Notes under the pieces: generated by a model
The model's database searches: none
Seen by the model: the letters and a program-made list of their open reading frames with translations, nothing else
Told to the model about the DNA's origin: nothing
Made by a program: the position numbers and the translations under genes
Part shown: positions 12,183 to 13,911 of the stretch, in pieces
Layout of the letters: every line of letters begins with the position of its first letter
Position numbering within the stretch: position 1 is the first letter of the stretch
NCBI GenBank assembly: GCA_902496005.1
Contig: CABUZI010000041.1
Location: 1-13,911 of the forward strand
DNA length: 13,911 nt
Direction of reading: 5' to 3'
Source of the DNA: an uncultured Collinsella sp.
GTDB taxonomy: Bacteria > Actinomycetota > Coriobacteriia > Coriobacteriales > Coriobacteriaceae

Positions 12183-12893
12183 TTGTCCCAGCTCGAGAAA
12201 TGCGACCGCCGGTCCCTTCGCTCACAGCGTGCCCTTCGCCAGGCGCTTGCCAGCGAGCTTGCCGAAAGCGGCGACCTTTCGCGCATTAACGTCGCGTCGC
12301 TCACCGAGCGCGCTGGCCTTACGCGCCGCACGTTCTATTCGCACTACCGCGATATCCCCGACTTTATCAATCAAATCGAGGACGGCTTGCTGGCCGAGAT
12401 CCGTGAGCGCATTGAGCTCATCACCGCAGCTCAGCTGCCCGATCTCTATCACAACATCGATGAGCTCGAGCCGGCACCCGGTTCGGTTGAGTTGCTGCGC
12501 TACCTTGCGGCCAACCGCGATTTAATCGGATCGCTGCTGGGCCCGGGCGGCGACCCCGCCTTTATTAAAAAGATCATCGATACCGCACGCGAGGCCGTGG
12601 TGCCGCGCGCACAGACGGGCATTTTGGGCTTGGCGCTGGGCACCTTCTTTGACTACTACGTCACCTATGTCGTGAGTGCCGAGGTCGGCATGATCCAGCG
12701 TTGGTTTGAGCGTGACCTTTCTGAATCGCCCGAGACCATGGCGCGCATTATGACGGTTATCGCCTTTGTGCGCCCCGGCGACCTGTATGGCCAACCCATC
12801 GATATCAACGTGCCGGAATACGGCATGAAGCTATTGAACCTGCAGCTCGAGGACGCGGTCGACACCACCGCAACCGTCGAGTCCAACAACTAA
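12183..12893 (+). CDS. TetR/AcrR-family regulator of the activase operon (TTG start)
   Basis: A 236-residue DNA-binding protein. The N-terminal domain has the TetR pattern: LRQALASELAESGDLSRINV, then LTERAGLTRRTFYSHYRDIP. The C-terminal part, with LRYLAANRDLIGSLLG and a terminal GTFFDYYVTYVV region, resembles the TetR_C_8/DhaS-like group, though I cannot confirm this. The TTG start follows AAGGAGG by only 4-5 nt; no ATG or GTG alternative at the right position is visible. The activase gene begins 11 nt after its stop, so the two form an operon. It probably controls itself and the activase through the dyads upstream. Repressor or activator cannot be decided from sequence. Confidence 0.88.
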   Translation: MSQLEKCDRRSLRSQRALRQALASELAESGDLSRINVASLTERAGLTRRTFYSHYRDIPDFINQIEDGLLAEIRERIELITAAQLPDLYHNIDELEPAPGSVELLRYLAANRDLIGSLLGPGGDPAFIKKIIDTAREAVVPRAQTGILGLALGTFFDYYVTYVVSAEVGMIQRWFERDLSESPETMARIMTVIAFVRPGDLYGQPIDINVPEYGMKLLNLQLEDAVDTTATVESNN

Positions 12894-12904
12894 GAGGAGA
12901 GACA

Positions 12905-13911
12905 ATGAGCAAACTCGTCGAGGGCATTAAAGACCGTGTGGTCGCTGCCGCACGCGAGGCCGCGCCCGCCGTGGTGGACGCCGCGCAGAAGGCCGCGACC
13001 GCGGCTGCCGAGAAAGTTGCCGAGGCAGTTGCCGATGCCAAGAACGTGGCAGGGGAGACGTCCGTCGTCAGCGAGCCCGCCACCGCCGCTGAGCCCGTAG
13101 CCGCCGCCCAGGCCCCCGAAGGCGCGATCTTCAACCCCGAGAACGCTCGTGGCAATCTGCACCTGGGCATCGACGTGGGCTCCACCACCGTTAAGCTCGC
13201 CGTGCTCAACGACGACAACCAGATCGTCTACGCCAAGTACCAGCGCCACCACACCGACGTCCGTGCCTGCGCCCGCGACCTGTTCGAGGGCGCTGCGACC
13301 GTGCTGCCGACGGCCCAGATGACCTGCGCCATTACCGGCTCGGGCGGCCTGCTGCTGTCCCAGTGGCTCGACCTGGAGTTTGTCCAGGAGGTCATCGCCA
13401 GCAAGCGTGCCGTCGAGACCCTCATCCCGGCCACCGATGTCGCCATCGAGCTGGGCGGAGAGGACGCCAAGATCATCTACTTCGACAACGGCATCGAGCA
13501 GCGCATGAACGGCACCTGCGCCGGCGGCACGGGCGCGTTCATCGACCAGATGGCTACTCTGCTGCACACCGACGCCAGCGGCCTTAACGAACTCGCGGCC
13601 AACGCCACCACCATCTATCCCATCGCCAGCCGCTGCGGCGTTTTTGCCAAGACCGACGTCCAGCCGCTGCTCAACGAAGGTGCCCGCCCCGAGGACGTGG
13701 CTGCCTCCATCTTTCAGGCTGTCGTGACCCAGACCATCTCGGGCCTGGCATGCGGCCGTCCCATCCGCGGCAACGTCGCCTTCCTGGGCGGCCCGCTGCA
13801 GTACCTCTCCGAGCTGCGCCACCGCTTCTACCTCACGCTCAACCTGGACGAGGAGCACCGTATCGTGCCCCAAAACGCTCACCTGTTTGTGGCGAGCGGC
13901 GCCGCCATGGC
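12905..13911 (+). CDS. Acyl-CoA dehydratase activase-type ATPase (BadF/BadG/BcrA/BcrD family), 3' end outside window
   Basis: The first 335 codons of a gene that runs off the right edge. Residues about 10-70 are Ala/Glu/Val-rich, mostly a predicted amphipathic helix then a Pro/Ala linker, and are not part of the usual activase fold. From about 86 the ASKHA ATPase fold begins: GIDVGSTTVK (phosphate 1), TGSGG at 144-148, ELGGEDAK at about 182-189, NGTCAGGTGAF at 202-212, ASRCGVFAKTDV at 241-252 and GGPLQYL at 295-301. Cys205 and Cys244 match the cysteines that bind the [4Fe-4S] cluster shared by the activase dimer. Such proteins use ATP to drive low-potential electrons into 2-hydroxyacyl-CoA dehydratases or related double-cubane proteins. 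Many homologues are large multidomain fusions, which cannot be tested here. AGAGGAGAGACA precedes the ATG. It is co-transcribed with the TetR gene. Confidence 0.9.
   Translation, partial: MSKLVEGIKDRVVAAAREAAPAVVDAAQKAATAAAEKVAEAVADAKNVAGETSVVSEPATAAEPVAAAQAPEGAIFNPENARGNLHLGIDVGSTTVKLAVLNDDNQIVYAKYQRHHTDVRACARDLFEGAATVLPTAQMTCAITGSGGLLLSQWLDLEFVQEVIASKRAVETLIPATDVAIELGGEDAKIIYFDNGIEQRMNGTCAGGTGAFIDQMATLLHTDASGLNELAANATTIYPIASRCGVFAKTDVQPLLNEGARPEDVAASIFQAVVTQTISGLACGRPIRGNVAFLGGPLQYLSELRHRFYLTLNLDEEHRIVPQNAHLFVASGAAM

Noticed and set aside
12890..13882. 330-residue minus-strand ORF opposite the activase gene
   Set aside because: Low-complexity Gly/Val/Asp-rich shadow of a clear activase reading frame on the plus strand.

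Overview
The window is high-GC bacterial DNA with dense genes, good Shine-Dalgarno sites and occasional GTG and TTG starts. The protein families suggest a gut Coriobacteriia actinobacterium, most likely Collinsella or a near relative. They include an actinobacterial GluABCD-type transporter, Amt plus P-II, a CmpB-type membrane protein paired with an HD protein, and an acyl-CoA dehydratase activase. This is family recognition from memory, not a database search.

Layout. (1) 1-3202, minus strand: a glutamate/glutamine ABC-transporter operon in the order binding protein, permease, permease, ATPase. The ATPase is cut by the left edge. A good promoter lies at 3173-3202, and a hairpin between the binding-protein and permease genes probably sets their ratio. 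(2) 3203-3556: intergenic DNA with a perfect inverted repeat, then an undescribed plus-strand unit. That unit has a 21-codon ORF with three Cys codons, an 18-bp stem over its 3' end, and a strong bidirectional terminator shared with the next gene. (3) 3557-5338, minus: a DXS-family thiamine-diphosphate enzyme in which residues that normally hold the substrate phosphate are replaced. (4) 5567-7125, plus: an HD-domain protein and a CmpB-type membrane protein, the latter broken by an apparent one-base deletion. (5) 7324-8989, plus: ammonium channel Amt and its P-II regulator; the P-II lacks the modifiable Tyr51. (6) 9064-11089, plus: a TetR regulator and an MFS exporter with two matching palindromic operators, less GC-rich than the surroundings by eye. 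(7) 11205-12062, plus: a Cof-type HAD phosphatase whose ribosome-binding site lies in a 21-bp inverted repeat. (8) 12183-13911, plus: a second TetR-type regulator (TTG start) in an operon with the first 335 codons of an acyl-CoA dehydratase activase-type ATPase.

How the genes fit together. The best-defined theme is nitrogen: glutamate/glutamine uptake on one side, and ammonium uptake gated by P-II on the other. The P-II probably acts by effector binding alone. The two TetR units look like self-contained regulator-plus-target modules.

The most unusual signals are regulatory. They are the Cys-containing mini-ORF with hairpin and terminator but no downstream gene, and two genes (tetR at 9064, HAD at 11205) with inverted-repeat arms on either side of a candidate -10 element. 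In those two, a promoter-proximal transcript would carry only the right arm, while a read-through transcript would fold over the ribosome-binding region. I found no CRISPR array, tRNA, rRNA or insertion sequence.
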